NCBI RefSeq assembly: GCF_014197445.1
Contig: NZ_JACIFO010000004.1
Span: 178,425-242,424, forward strand
DNA from: Mesonia hippocampi
GTDB taxonomy: Bacteria > Bacteroidota > Bacteroidia > Flavobacteriales > Flavobacteriaceae
Reading direction: 5' to 3'
DNA length: 64,000 nt
Part shown: positions 14,031-22,685 of the stretch, piece by piece
How positions within the stretch are numbered: the stretch's first letter is position 1
Layout of the letters: each line of letters opens with the position of its first letter
Notes under the pieces: generated by a model
Told to the model about the DNA's origin: nothing
The model's database searches: none
What the model saw: only the letters and a program-made list of their open reading frames with translations
Made by a program: the position numbers and the translations under genes

Positions 14031-15557
14031 ATGGAAAAAAAAGCAGTTCTTTTAATTTTAGATGGATGGGGAATTCCTAAAAACCCAAACTACTCTGCAA
14101 TCAAAAAAGCAAATACACCGTTTATAGATAGCCTATATCAACTATATCCTAACGCTAGCCTACGCACCGATGGTGAGCATGTAGGTTTGCCAAAAGGACA
14201 AATGGGAAACAGCGAAGTAGGACACATGAACCTTGGTGCTGGAAGAATTGTTTACCAAGATTTAGCCAAAATAAACATGGCGGTACAAAACAACAGTTTA
14301 TTAGAGGAACCTGTACTTAAACAAGCTTTTTACTATGCTAAAGCCAACCAAAAACCTATACATTTTATAGGTTTGGTGAGCGACGGAGGGGTGCATGCAC
14401 ATATAGACCATTTAAAAGGATTAATAAAAACCGCTAATGACTACGGGATAACCGAAAAATATGTACATGCCTTTACCGATGGGCGCGACGTTGACCCAAA
14501 ATCTGGAAAAGGTTTTTTAACCGATTTAGAGCATTTTTTACCTAAACAACAAGCAAAGCTCGCCAGTGTTATAGGAAGGTATTATGCCATGGATAGAGAT
14601 AAACGCTGGGAAAGAACAGCCGAAGCTTATAACCTATTAACACAAGGAAAAGGAAAACCAACCACCAATATTACCCAAAGTATACAAGAACTTTATGATG
14701 CTGATATTACCGATGAATTTATTACCCCATTGGTCATCACAGAAAACGAAAAACCTGTAGCTAGTATACAAGAGGAAGACGTGGTTATTTTTTTTAATTT
14801 CCGTACAGACAGAGGGCGACAACTAACAGAATGCCTTACACAACAAGATTTCCCAGAATATAACCTAAAGGCTTTCCCCCTATATTTTGTAACCCTTACC
14901 AATTATGATGATAGCTATCAAAATATAAAAGTTGTTTTTAACAAAGTAAATATTAAAGCTACACTTGGTGAAGTATTAGAATATACAGGAAAAACACAAC
15001 TTCGAGCTGCCGAAACAGAAAAATACCCACACGTAACTTTTTTCTTCTCTGGAGGGAGAGAAAAGCCTTTTCAAGGAGAAGAGCGAATTTTAGTTCATTC
15101 GCCCAAGGTAGCTACTTACGACTTAAAGCCAGAAATGAGTGCTTACGAACTTACCGAAAAATTAGTTCCTCACTTAGAAGAAGGAAAAATAGATTTTTTC
15201 TGTATCAATTTTGCTAATCCAGATATGGTAGGACATACCGGAGATTTTAATGCTGCCATAAAAGCTTGCGAAACCGTAGATGAATGCGCCAAAAAACTGG
15301 TTGAAGCAGGACAAGAAAACTATACGTTTATTATTCTTGCAGACCATGGTAACAGCGAAAAAATGCGCAACGATGACGGAAGCCCAAATACAGCACATAC
15401 CACCAACCCCGTACCTGTATTTCTTATAGAAAACAAACAAACCCATGCGATAAATGATGGGATTTTAGGCGATATTGCCCCTACTCTATTAGAAATAATG
15501 GGCATAGAGAAACCTGCTTTAATGACACAAAAGTCATTATTAATAGAAAAGCTTTAA
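14031..15557 (+). CDS. gpmI: 2,3-bisphosphoglycerate-independent phosphoglycerate mutase
   Basis: A 508-residue two-metal enzyme of glycolysis and gluconeogenesis that interconverts 3- and 2-phosphoglycerate. LLILDGWG (Asp11) and KGQMGNSEVGHMNLGAG (Ser61, phosphorylated intermediate) give the first half of the alkaline-phosphatase-like site. HAFTDGRDVDP marks the inserted transferase domain, and ILADHGNSEKM with TAHTTNPVPV the second metal site. Length is normal. It is the first gene of a tight cluster with a thioredoxin-like gene (20 nt downstream) and map. Confidence 0.98.
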   Translation: MEKKAVLLILDGWGIPKNPNYSAIKKANTPFIDSLYQLYPNASLRTDGEHVGLPKGQMGNSEVGHMNLGAGRIVYQDLAKINMAVQNNSLLEEPVLKQAFYYAKANQKPIHFIGLVSDGGVHAHIDHLKGLIKTANDYGITEKYVHAFTDGRDVDPKSGKGFLTDLEHFLPKQQAKLASVIGRYYAMDRDKRWERTAEAYNLLTQGKGKPTTNITQSIQELYDADITDEFITPLVITENEKPVASIQEEDVVIFFNFRTDRGRQLTECLTQQDFPEYNLKAFPLYFVTLTNYDDSYQNIKVVFNKVNIKATLGEVLEYTGKTQLRAAETEKYPHVTFFFSGGREKPFQGEERILVHSPKVATYDLKPEMSAYELTEKLVPHLEEGKIDFFCINFANPDMVGHTGDFNAAIKACETVDECAKKLVEAGQENYTFIILADHGNSEKMRNDDGSPNTAHTTNPVPVFLIENKQTHAINDGILGDIAPTLLEIMGIEKPALMTQKSLLIEKL

Positions 15558-15577
15558 ACCTTCAATTTTTATTTAAT

Positions 15578-16042
15578 ATGGAAAATAAAAATACCGTTCC
15601 CGAAGATTATACAGGTATTATTACTTACCAAAATTTCATAAATTCTTATACAGAAACATGGTTTTCGCCTACTTATAAAGCTTATACAATTGATAAAAAT
15701 ACACTTGAGCAATTAACCAAACGCCTAGATAATTACACCATAGAAATGTATATTGGTACATGGTGTCCCGATTGTCAGAATGAAATCCCAAAGTTATATA
15801 AACTACTACACTTAGCAGGTTACAACATGCAAGGCTTAAAAACAATTGCGCTAGATAAAAACAAAGAAAGTAAACAAGGTTACGAAAAAAATAAAAACAT
15901 CAATTTTGTGCCTACGATAATTTTTCTAGATAAAAACAAAGAAGAAATAAACCGTATTGTAGAAACTCCAAAAGAAAATTTAGAAAAAGACATCCTAAAA
16001 ATAATTTCTGGAGAAAAATACACCCCAAATAATAAGTTATGA
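15578..16042 (+). CDS. Cytoplasmic thioredoxin-family protein (CPDC)
   Basis: A 154-residue protein without signal peptide. A thioredoxin fold is indicated by 'YTIEMYIGTWCPDCQNEIPK' with redox pair Cys63-Cys66 (CPDC), then ALDKNKESKQGYEKN and the cis-proline strand 'NFVPTIIFLDKNKEEI'. Atypical CxxC and the short N-terminal extension set it apart from TrxA. It sits between gpmI and map and overlaps map by 4 nt (ATGA). It is probably a protein-disulfide reductase of unknown target. Confidence 0.88.
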   Translation: MENKNTVPEDYTGIITYQNFINSYTETWFSPTYKAYTIDKNTLEQLTKRLDNYTIEMYIGTWCPDCQNEIPKLYKLLHLAGYNMQGLKTIALDKNKESKQGYEKNKNINFVPTIIFLDKNKEEINRIVETPKENLEKDILKIISGEKYTPNNKL

Positions 16043-16845
16043 TTATCCCAAAAAATAAAGAAGAAATAGCACTAATGAGAGAAAGTGCCTTAGTTGTCTC
16101 TAAAACTTTAGGCATGCTCGCTAAAGAAATAAAACCTGGTGTTACTACCAACCAATTAGACAAACTCGCCGAAGATTTTATCCGTGCTCAAGGAGCTATT
16201 CCTGGTTTTTTAGGACTTTACGACTGCCCATCTACGCTTCTTACCAGTGTAAACGAAGCTGTGGTACACGGGTTGCCTACGGCTACTCCACTAGAAGATG
16301 GCGATATTGTTTCGGTAGATTGTGGCGCTATAAAAAATGGCTTTTACGGAGACCACGCTTATACCTTTGAAGTAGGAGATGTAGCACCCGAGACAAAAAA
16401 ATTATTAGATATTACCAAAGAATCACTTTACCTAGGAATTAGAGAGTTTAAACTAGGAAACCGTGTTGGTGATGTAGGTTTTGCCATACAAAAACATGCA
16501 GAAGATAATGGTTACACGGTAGTACGTGAACTTGTAGGACACGGGTTAGGCAAAAAAATGCATGAAGACCCTGAAATGCCAAACTACGGAAGACGAGGAA
16601 GAGGTAAAAAATTTGTAGAAGGAATGACTGTTGCTATCGAACCTATGATTAACCTGGGCACCAGAAGAATAAAACAATTAAAAGACGGTTGGACCATTGT
16701 AACTGCCGACGGAAAGCCTAGTGCTCATTTTGAACACGATGTTGCTCTTGTTGATGGCAAACCCCAGCTTTTATCTACATTCGATTATGTATATGAAGCT
16801 TTAGGAATAACTAGCAATGAGGAAGATGAATTTAGAAAAAAATAA
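16039..16845 (+). CDS. map: Methionine aminopeptidase type I
   Basis: A 268-residue metallopeptidase that removes initiator methionine from nascent proteins. His77 (VVHGLP) and the five metal ligands Asp94, Asp105, His168, Glu201 and Glu232 are all present (VDCG, GDHAYTF, GHGLG, IEPM, FEHD). No N-terminal zinc-finger extension. The start overlaps the stop of the thioredoxin-like gene. Gene length and motif order are normal for the bacterial type I enzyme. Confidence 0.97.
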   Translation: MIIPKNKEEIALMRESALVVSKTLGMLAKEIKPGVTTNQLDKLAEDFIRAQGAIPGFLGLYDCPSTLLTSVNEAVVHGLPTATPLEDGDIVSVDCGAIKNGFYGDHAYTFEVGDVAPETKKLLDITKESLYLGIREFKLGNRVGDVGFAIQKHAEDNGYTVVRELVGHGLGKKMHEDPEMPNYGRRGRGKKFVEGMTVAIEPMINLGTRRIKQLKDGWTIVTADGKPSAHFEHDVALVDGKPQLLSTFDYVYEALGITSNEEDEFRKK

Positions 16846-16929
16846 ACTAACGCTATATTCCACAAAGTCCTTTTAATCGTTTAGCCGTAAATCGTGCATA
16901 AACATTTAACCAGATAGTTATAATAAAGT

Positions 16930-17703
16930 ATGATACAAAAACTTTTTAAAAAGGCTTTAAATACTATACCTAGGCCAGTTTTAATTAAGCTAAGCTACCT
17001 TGCAAAGCCTGTTTTACAACTCTACCTATCTGGAAACAAATACACAGACCCCATAGATGGCAGAAGCTTTAAAAAGTTTCTGCCCTATGGTTATGCCACA
17101 CAACGTCCTAATGTTTTATCGCCCTCTACACTCTCCTTAGAGCGACACCGCTTGCTGTGGTTATATTTAAAAAATGAAACCGATTTTTTTAACAAAGAAC
17201 TAAAACTATTGCATTTTGCACCAGAACAAGCATTTTATAAACGTTTTAAAAAGTTAAAAAATATAACCTATACCACTACCGATTTAAACTCTCCGCTTGC
17301 CGATGTTCACGCAGACATTTGTCAACTTCCGTTTAAAAATAATGAGTTTGATGTAATTTTCTGTAATCATGTTTTAGAACACATTCCCGATGATACTAAA
17401 GCTATGCAAGAATTATTTAGAGTAATGAAACCAGGTGGATGGGGAATATTTCAAATCCCACAAGATATAACCCGTAAAACCACCTTTGAAGACGATAGCA
17501 TTACAGACCCAACCGAGCGTACTAAAATATTTGGACAATATGACCATGTACGCGTTTACGGCTTAGATTATTTTGATAAATTAAGCAGCATTGGCTTTAA
17601 GGTAGATGCTATAAACTACACTGCTACACTAACAGAAGAAGAGGTTAAAAAATACTGCCTTGCAAAAGGAGAACTTCTACCGGTTTGCAAAAAACCTAGT
17701 TAG
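16930..17703 (+). CDS. SAM-dependent class I methyltransferase
   Basis: A 257-residue cytoplasmic protein. A Methyltransf_11-type domain occupies about 90-195: LKLLHFAPEQAFYKRF takes the place of the usual glycine-rich motif I, then TTDLNSPLADVHADICQLPF (motif II acidic residue), FDVIFCNHVLEHIPDD (motif IV) and LFRVMKPGGWGIFQIP (motif V). The glycine-rich loop is degenerate, yet the remaining motifs are good. The substrate cannot be inferred. The 3' end overlaps the convergent apbE gene by 8 nt. Confidence 0.85.
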   Translation: MIQKLFKKALNTIPRPVLIKLSYLAKPVLQLYLSGNKYTDPIDGRSFKKFLPYGYATQRPNVLSPSTLSLERHRLLWLYLKNETDFFNKELKLLHFAPEQAFYKRFKKLKNITYTTTDLNSPLADVHADICQLPFKNNEFDVIFCNHVLEHIPDDTKAMQELFRVMKPGGWGIFQIPQDITRKTTFEDDSITDPTERTKIFGQYDHVRVYGLDYFDKLSSIGFKVDAINYTATLTEEEVKKYCLAKGELLPVCKKPS

Positions 17704-18763
17704 TTTTAATGTCGTCTCCTTTAGGCGCTGCTCCTGCCGCTAAAAAACCTTTAGAAGCATAGGTTTTTACCGTTCCTGCTTCATCATAAATAAAATATAC
17801 TTCTATCCCTGGTATTTCTTCTAACACTGTTAAAGCTTTGCTATAACCCATTGCCATAAATGCCGTGGCATAAGCATCGGCTTCTGCACAAGTATTAGCA
17901 AGTACCGAAGCACTCAAAATATCACTTTTATAAGAATATCCCGTTAACGGATTGATGGTATGTACATAACGTTTTCCCGTTAAACTATCAAACCTAAATT
18001 TTCTGTAATTTCCAGAGGTTGCCATAGCCACATTCTTAAGGCTAATTACCGTTGAAAAGCTTCTGTCTTTTGTTTGCGGATTATCGATTCCTACACGCCA
18101 GTTTTTCTGATTATCTATATTTTTACCTCTTGCACGAAGCTCTCCGCCTAATTCTACCAAATAATTGTTTACGCCTGCTTTTTCTAACATTATACCAAGG
18201 CGATCTACGGTATAACCTTTTGCAATAGAGTTAAATTCTAAATATACATTAGGGCTGTTTTTTTTTATTCTATTTTCATTTGTCAGCGCTATTTTATCCA
18301 TTCCAACATAAGTCATCATCGAGTCTATTTTTACAGAATCCAACTTAATTTCTACCTTCTCTCCTCCAAAACCATAAGCATTAACAATATTCCCTACTGT
18401 GGGGTCAAAATAACCTTTTGTGCTACGAGAAATACTTTCCGACAATTCATATACTTCCTTAAACATATCGTCTACTACAACGCTTGTATCACCATGATTA
18501 ATTTTAGAAATATCGGAATCTTGCTGATAAGTACTCATCGATAAATTGATGGCTTTAAAAATAGAATCTACCTTAGTTGATGCTTCAAAATTATCTTCTG
18601 AGAAATATTTAATATGATAAGTTGTCCCTAAAGCTTCCCCCGAAACATATTTCATTTTGTCTGGTGTTTTATTTTTTTCTTTACAAGAAAAAATAACTCC
18701 TATCAAAAGTAAAGCGATAAACGCTACGCCTTTATTTATCTTAACCAATTTCTTGAAAGCCAT
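17696..18763 (-). CDS. apbE: FAD:protein FMN transferase, lipoprotein
   Basis: A 355-residue periplasmic flavinyltransferase. The frame extends to 18820, but the start MAFKKLVKINKG at 18763 gives a proper lipoprotein signal (IALLLIGVIFSC). Family motifs are present: SGEALGTTYHIKYF, STYQQDSDISKIN, GYFDPTVGNIVNAYGFG, NSIAKGYTVDRLG, LVELGGELRARG, VAMATSGNYRKF and ASVLANTCAEADAYATAFMAMG. ApbE attaches FMN through a phosphoester to threonine in NqrB, NqrC and RnfG-type proteins, so its place downstream of nqrF is functional. It overlaps the preceding uncharacterised gene by 23 nt. Confidence 0.95.
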   Translation of the reverse strand: MAFKKLVKINKGVAFIALLLIGVIFSCKEKNKTPDKMKYVSGEALGTTYHIKYFSEDNFEASTKVDSIFKAINLSMSTYQQDSDISKINHGDTSVVVDDMFKEVYELSESISRSTKGYFDPTVGNIVNAYGFGGEKVEIKLDSVKIDSMMTYVGMDKIALTNENRIKKNSPNVYLEFNSIAKGYTVDRLGIMLEKAGVNNYLVELGGELRARGKNIDNQKNWRVGIDNPQTKDRSFSTVISLKNVAMATSGNYRKFRFDSLTGKRYVHTINPLTGYSYKSDILSASVLANTCAEADAYATAFMAMGYSKALTVLEEIPGIEVYFIYDEAGTVKTYASKGFLAAGAAPKGDDIKTN

Positions 18764-19100
18764 AATAATTAATTTTATAATCTTGGTTTTTAGCCACAGG
18801 TTTTGTTGGATCGTCTGCATTTAGTAATCCTACGCCGGCATACAGTGTTTTTGCTTTATACTTTTCTGCATGTGTTTTAATTTTTTGTATTAAACGGCGG
18901 TCATACTGAGTCGGGTCGTTAGGAAAGCTAACTGCTCTTACAATTACAAAGCTTAACTGCCCCTTTTTTAATGCAACAAATTGCGGATTTTTTTTTAGTT
19001 TACTATTTACTGCCAAAAATTCATAACCTTGTTCCTCGAGGTCATGCCCAACAATATTCATGGCCCAATTATGTAGTTCTTGTTCGCTAAGTATTTCCAT
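18741..19100 (-). CDS. Conserved protein between nqrF and apbE, function unknown
   Basis: A 119-residue soluble protein, MEILSEQELHNWAMNIVGHD at the start and QDYKINYYGFQEIG at the end. The core 'FVALKKGQLSFVIVRAVSFPNDP' and 'KAKTLYAGVGLLNADDP' suggests an alternating alpha/beta fold, perhaps nuclease-like or NTF2-like, but I do not recognise it. It lies between nqrF and apbE, overlapping apbE by 23 nt, and is separated from nqrF by a terminator. A TAnnTTTG box (TACTTTTG, 19105-19112 on this strand) ends only 4 nt before its ATG, which suggests a leaderless or very short-leader transcript. Possible accessory to NQR maturation: inference only. Confidence 0.75.
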   Translation of the reverse strand: MEILSEQELHNWAMNIVGHDLEEQGYEFLAVNSKLKKNPQFVALKKGQLSFVIVRAVSFPNDPTQYDRRLIQKIKTHAEKYKAKTLYAGVGLLNADDPTKPVAKNQDYKINYYGFQEIG

Positions 19101-19157
19101 TTTTCAAAAGTACAAATTAGATTTTATAAATAATGGGATATAAGCCTTTGTAAAAAC

Positions 19158-19190
19158 AAAAAACCGAAATGCAGAGCAAATCGGTTTTTT
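19158..19190 (-). terminator. Intrinsic terminator after nqrF
   Basis: AAAAAACCGA and TCGGTTTTTT pair as a 10-bp stem around a 13-nt loop, followed by further A/T. It lies 22 nt after the nqrF stop and separates the nqr operon from the gene pair that includes apbE. Confidence 0.75.
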
Positions 19191-19211
19191 GAAATTATAT
19201 AGGTTGAAATA

Positions 19212-20531
19212 TTATCCTCCAAAATCGTCAAAACGGATATTTTCATCTGGGATACCAAAATCTTGTCCCATTTTCTCTACCGCTTTATTCATTAATGGTG
19301 GTCCACAGAAGTATAATTCGATATCTTCTGGGGCATCGTGTTTTGAAAGGTAATTATCGATTACACAATTATGGATAAAGCCAACAAAACCGTCTCCTGC
19401 TTCATCGTTAATATCTTTCTTCACTTTCCAATTATCTTCTTCTAAAGGTTCAGATAAAGCTAAATAGAATTTAAAGTTAGGGAAATCTCTCTCTAATTCT
19501 CTAAAATGTTCTATATAGAAAAGCTCACGTTTAGAACGACCACCATACCAATAGGTAACAGTTCTTCCTGTTTTAAGGGTTTTGAATAAGTGGTATAGGT
19601 GCGAACGCATTGGTGCCATTCCTGCTCCTCCACCAACGTAAAGCATTTCTGCTTCGCTCTCGTTGATGAAGAACTCTCCGTAAGGTCCAGAAATAGTTAC
19701 TTTATCTCCTGGCTTCTGAGCGAATATGTAAGAAGAAGCAACTCCTGGATTTACATCCATCCAACCGTTTTTATTTCGATCCCATGGTGGTGTAGCAATA
19801 CGCACGTTAAGCATAATGTCTCTTCCTTCTGCTGGGTAAGAAGCCATAGAGTATGCACGCTCTACAACCTCATCGTTTTTCATGCTTAATGGCCAAAGAT
19901 TAAACTTATCCCACTCTGCTTGAAACTTATCTGGAGTTTCATGCTCTTCTGGGTGAGCGGTAATATCTATATCTTTGTAGTTTATGGTGCAAGGAGGTAT
20001 TTCTATTTGGATATAACCTCCTGCTTTATAATTCATATCTTCTGGAATACGAACTACAAATTCTTTAATAAATGAAGCTACGTTGTAATTTCTCACAACT
20101 TCTGCTTCCCATTTTTTAATTCCGAATACTTCCTCAGGAATGGTAATTTCCATATCCTGTTTTACTTTTACCTGGCATGCTAAACGAGCTCCGTGTTGTA
20201 GCTCTTTACGTGTAAAGTGAGGGGTTTCTGTAGGAAGTGCTTCGCCTCCTCCTGCTAAAACGTGGCATTCACACTGAATACATGTACCACCACCACCACA
20301 AGCTGATGGTAAAAATATTTTTTGATTTCCTAAGGTAGAAAGAAGAGTTCCTCCAGATTCTACTTCGATATCTTTTTCTCCGTTGATTTTTATGGTAACT
20401 GGACCAGATGGAGATAGTTTTTGTTTTACAAACAATAACAATCCTACCAATAATAAAGTTAATACTAAAAATGCAACTACGGTTACTAAGACAGTTCCTG
20501 TTGTATCTACTGCTAATATCATGTTACTCAT
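19212..20531 (-). CDS. nqrF: Na+-translocating NADH:quinone reductase subunit F
   Basis: A 439-residue membrane-anchored flavoprotein that takes electrons from NADH into the sodium pump. An N-terminal membrane helix (about 10-35) precedes a [2Fe-2S] domain with Cys78, Cys84, Cys87 and Cys119 ([13 protein letters not shown]...LACQ). The FAD domain has RAYSMASYP, and the NADH domain has [16 protein letters not shown] with the terminal [10 protein letters not shown]. It is slightly longer than the Vibrio protein (about 408) owing to inserts in the FAD domain. Its start overlaps the nqrE stop by 8 nt. Confidence 0.98.
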   Translation of the reverse strand: MSNMILAVDTTGTVLVTVVAFLVLTLLLVGLLLFVKQKLSPSGPVTIKINGEKDIEVESGGTLLSTLGNQKIFLPSACGGGGTCIQCECHVLAGGGEALPTETPHFTRKELQHGARLACQVKVKQDMEITIPEEVFGIKKWEAEVVRNYNVASFIKEFVVRIPEDMNYKAGGYIQIEIPPCTINYKDIDITAHPEEHETPDKFQAEWDKFNLWPLSMKNDEVVERAYSMASYPAEGRDIMLNVRIATPPWDRNKNGWMDVNPGVASSYIFAQKPGDKVTISGPYGEFFINESEAEMLYVGGGAGMAPMRSHLYHLFKTLKTGRTVTYWYGGRSKRELFYIEHFRELERDFPNFKFYLALSEPLEEDNWKVKKDINDEAGDGFVGFIHNCVIDNYLSKHDAPEDIELYFCGPPLMNKAVEKMGQDFGIPDENIRFDDFGG

Positions 20532-21243
20532 TTATTGAAGTGGTGTTAGTAACTAATTTATTTTCGTTTGCTTTTCGAGGAGCTTCGGCTGTTTTTACTT
20601 CTTCTTTAGCTTTTGCTTCATCATCACCTCCTGTTAACATACCTCCAAAACTCATAAATCCGATAGCCATTAACCCTGTAATAATAAAGGTAATTCCTAA
20701 GCCTCTTAGTGGTCCTGGCACCTTAGAGTAACGGATTTTTTCTCTAATAGCGGCAATTGCTAAAATAGCTAAAAACCAACCTATTCCTGAAGATACTCCG
20801 TAATTAAAAGCTAAATCTATGCTTGGTATCTCACGAGATTGCATAAATAAAGATCCTCCTAAAATTGCACAGTTTACAGCAATAAGTGGTAAAAATATAC
20901 CTAAAGAGTTATATAAGCCTGGTGCAAACTTTTCTACAATAATCTCAACTAATTGTACCATGGTTGCAATGGTTGCAATAAACATGATAAATGATAAGAA
21001 GCTAAGGTCGAAATCTGCATATTCTGTTCCTAACCATTTTAGCGCTCCTGGTTGTAAAATATATTGATCTAATAACCAGTTTACTGGTACGGTTACTGCA
21101 AGTACAAAAATTACAGCAGCTCCAAGACCAACCGCAGTACTTACTTTTTTAGATACTGCAAGGTAAGAACACATCCCTAAGAATGTTGCAAATACCATGT
21201 TATCTATAAAAATTGATTTAAAAAATAATTCTATATGTTCCAT
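20524..21243 (-). CDS. nqrE: Na+-translocating NADH:quinone reductase subunit E
   Basis: A 239-residue, six-helix membrane subunit. Cys25 ([11 protein letters not shown]) and Cys125 ([11 protein letters not shown]) correspond to the cysteines that, with those of NqrD, hold the intramembrane iron centre. [21 protein letters not shown] is the last core helix region. The protein is about 35-40 residues longer than the usual 198-200: after GGMLTGGDD there is a charged, Lys/Glu-rich tail ([20 protein letters not shown]). The tail is absent from proteobacterial NqrE. Confidence 0.97.
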   Translation of the reverse strand: MEHIELFFKSIFIDNMVFATFLGMCSYLAVSKKVSTAVGLGAAVIFVLAVTVPVNWLLDQYILQPGALKWLGTEYADFDLSFLSFIMFIATIATMVQLVEIIVEKFAPGLYNSLGIFLPLIAVNCAILGGSLFMQSREIPSIDLAFNYGVSSGIGWFLAILAIAAIREKIRYSKVPGPLRGLGITFIITGLMAIGFMSFGGMLTGGDDEAKAKEEVKTAEAPRKANENKLVTNTTSINE

Positions 21244-21288
21244 ATGATATCTTTTAGACTAATCTATAAATTGATTAGGCTTTAAATG

Positions 21289-21936
21289 TTATTCGTCTTC
21301 TATTAAGGCTTTATTACGGCTACGTTGTACCCAAATGATAATTCCTACTACAATAAGTGCCATTGGTGCTAATAGCATAAAGCCATTATTTTCGTATCCA
21401 AAAGCATAAACGCCTGTTTTTTCTATTGGATCTCCTAATACTTTATAGCCTAATAACGTACCTGCTCCTAAAAGTTCTCTAAAAAACCCTACGATAATTA
21501 AAATTACACCATATCCTAAGGCATTTCCTATTCCGTCTAAGAACGATCTCCAAAGCCCGTTTCCTAAAGCAAAGGCTTCAAAACGCCCCATAATAATACA
21601 GTTGGTAATAATAAGCCCTACGAAAACGGATAAGGTTTTACTTAACTCGTATGCAAAGGCTTTTAGCACTTGGTCTACAATAATTACTAAGGCAGCTACT
21701 ACGGTAAGCTGTACTATAATTCTAATTTTTGAAGGAATGATATTTCTTATTAAAGAGATAACTACGTTTCCTACTCCCATTACGAATAATACGGATACCG
21801 CCATTACGATAGATGCTTTAAGCTCGGCTGTAATTGCTAATGCAGAACAAATACCTAATACTTGAATAGTAATTGGGTTATTATCTGCTAATGGGTCTGA
21901 AATTAATTTTGCATCTTTTCTAGATAAAAGTCCCAT
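21289..21936 (-). CDS. nqrD: Na+-translocating NADH:quinone reductase subunit D
   Basis: A 215-residue, six-helix membrane subunit, paralogous to NqrE and RnfA/E. Cys30 (IQVLGICSALAIT) and Cys113 (GLIITNCIIMGR) are the intramembrane iron ligands in the NQR structures. The conserved start LSRKDAKLISDPLADNNPIT is intact. It follows nqrC by 4 nt and precedes nqrE by 45 nt. Confidence 0.98.
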   Translation of the reverse strand: MGLLSRKDAKLISDPLADNNPITIQVLGICSALAITAELKASIVMAVSVLFVMGVGNVVISLIRNIIPSKIRIIVQLTVVAALVIIVDQVLKAFAYELSKTLSVFVGLIITNCIIMGRFEAFALGNGLWRSFLDGIGNALGYGVILIIVGFFRELLGAGTLLGYKVLGDPIEKTGVYAFGYENNGFMLLAPMALIVVGIIIWVQRSRNKALIEDE

Positions 21937-21940
21937 ACGA

Positions 21941-22684
21941 TTATTTGTTTTTTAATTTATCAAAATAAGGCTTATAAAGCTTAAGATCATTTCTAAGCAT
22001 ATCTGCAACACCGTTTCCAGTAATTGTTGCTCCTGCAATGGCATCTACTTCGTTATCCTTTTTATCTTTATTCAACGGGTCTGCATTACTTTTGGTAATG
22101 GCTACTCCTTTAAAGTTTCCTTTACTATCTAGTAAATGTTCTCCTATAAAATCATCCATAAAGAAACGCTCTTTAATATTGGCTCCTAAACCTGCGGTTT
22201 CTGCTTTATGGTCAAAATAAGCCCCTTGGATTACCATGTTTTCATCCATAGCAATGTATGCCCACACAGCGTCCCAAAGACCTTTTCCTCTAATTGGAAC
22301 TATGTAAAACGTTTTTCCGTCTTTTTCTCCAACAAATAAAGGTAATCTTCTTTCTGCTCCTTTTGCTTTTTCTTTTTTAATATCAATTAAATAAGCTTTA
22401 TCATCCTCTGTTATGTCTCCGTTGCTTTCTAGTACAATTTGTTTGGTTATGTACTTTCCAAAAAGTTCTGGAGCATCTTTGGTTGATACAAAGATAGCAC
22501 TGGTTTCATTGTTTTCATTAACACCCATTGCATAAAGGATGTTTTGCTGTTTTTCCAGCTCTACATTGGTAGATATTTTACCTTTTAGCGATGCTGCGGT
22601 AAAAGCAAGTAAAGCACCAACTACCACTACCATTCCTATGGCAAATAATATTGTATATCCGTTACTGTCTGTTCTTTTACTCAT
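21941..22684 (-). CDS. nqrC: Na+-translocating NADH:quinone reductase subunit C
   Basis: A 247-residue subunit with one N-terminal membrane helix (about 10-32) and a periplasmic FMN-binding domain. The ApbE target motif reads DAIAGATITGNGV, so the flavinylated residue is expected to be Thr220; the usual Ser two residues before Ala is Ala here. GLGANIKERFFMDDFIG is the other conserved block. The gene starts 1 nt after the nqrB stop, indicating tight coupling. Confidence 0.97.
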   Translation of the reverse strand: MSKRTDSNGYTILFAIGMVVVVGALLAFTAASLKGKISTNVELEKQQNILYAMGVNENNETSAIFVSTKDAPELFGKYITKQIVLESNGDITEDDKAYLIDIKKEKAKGAERRLPLFVGEKDGKTFYIVPIRGKGLWDAVWAYIAMDENMVIQGAYFDHKAETAGLGANIKERFFMDDFIGEHLLDSKGNFKGVAITKSNADPLNKDKKDNEVDAIAGATITGNGVADMLRNDLKLYKPYFDKLKNK

Positions 22685-22685
22685 G

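Noticed and set aside
14637..14902. Antisense frames within gpmI
   Set aside because: They run opposite to the phosphoglycerate mutase gene and show no coding character.
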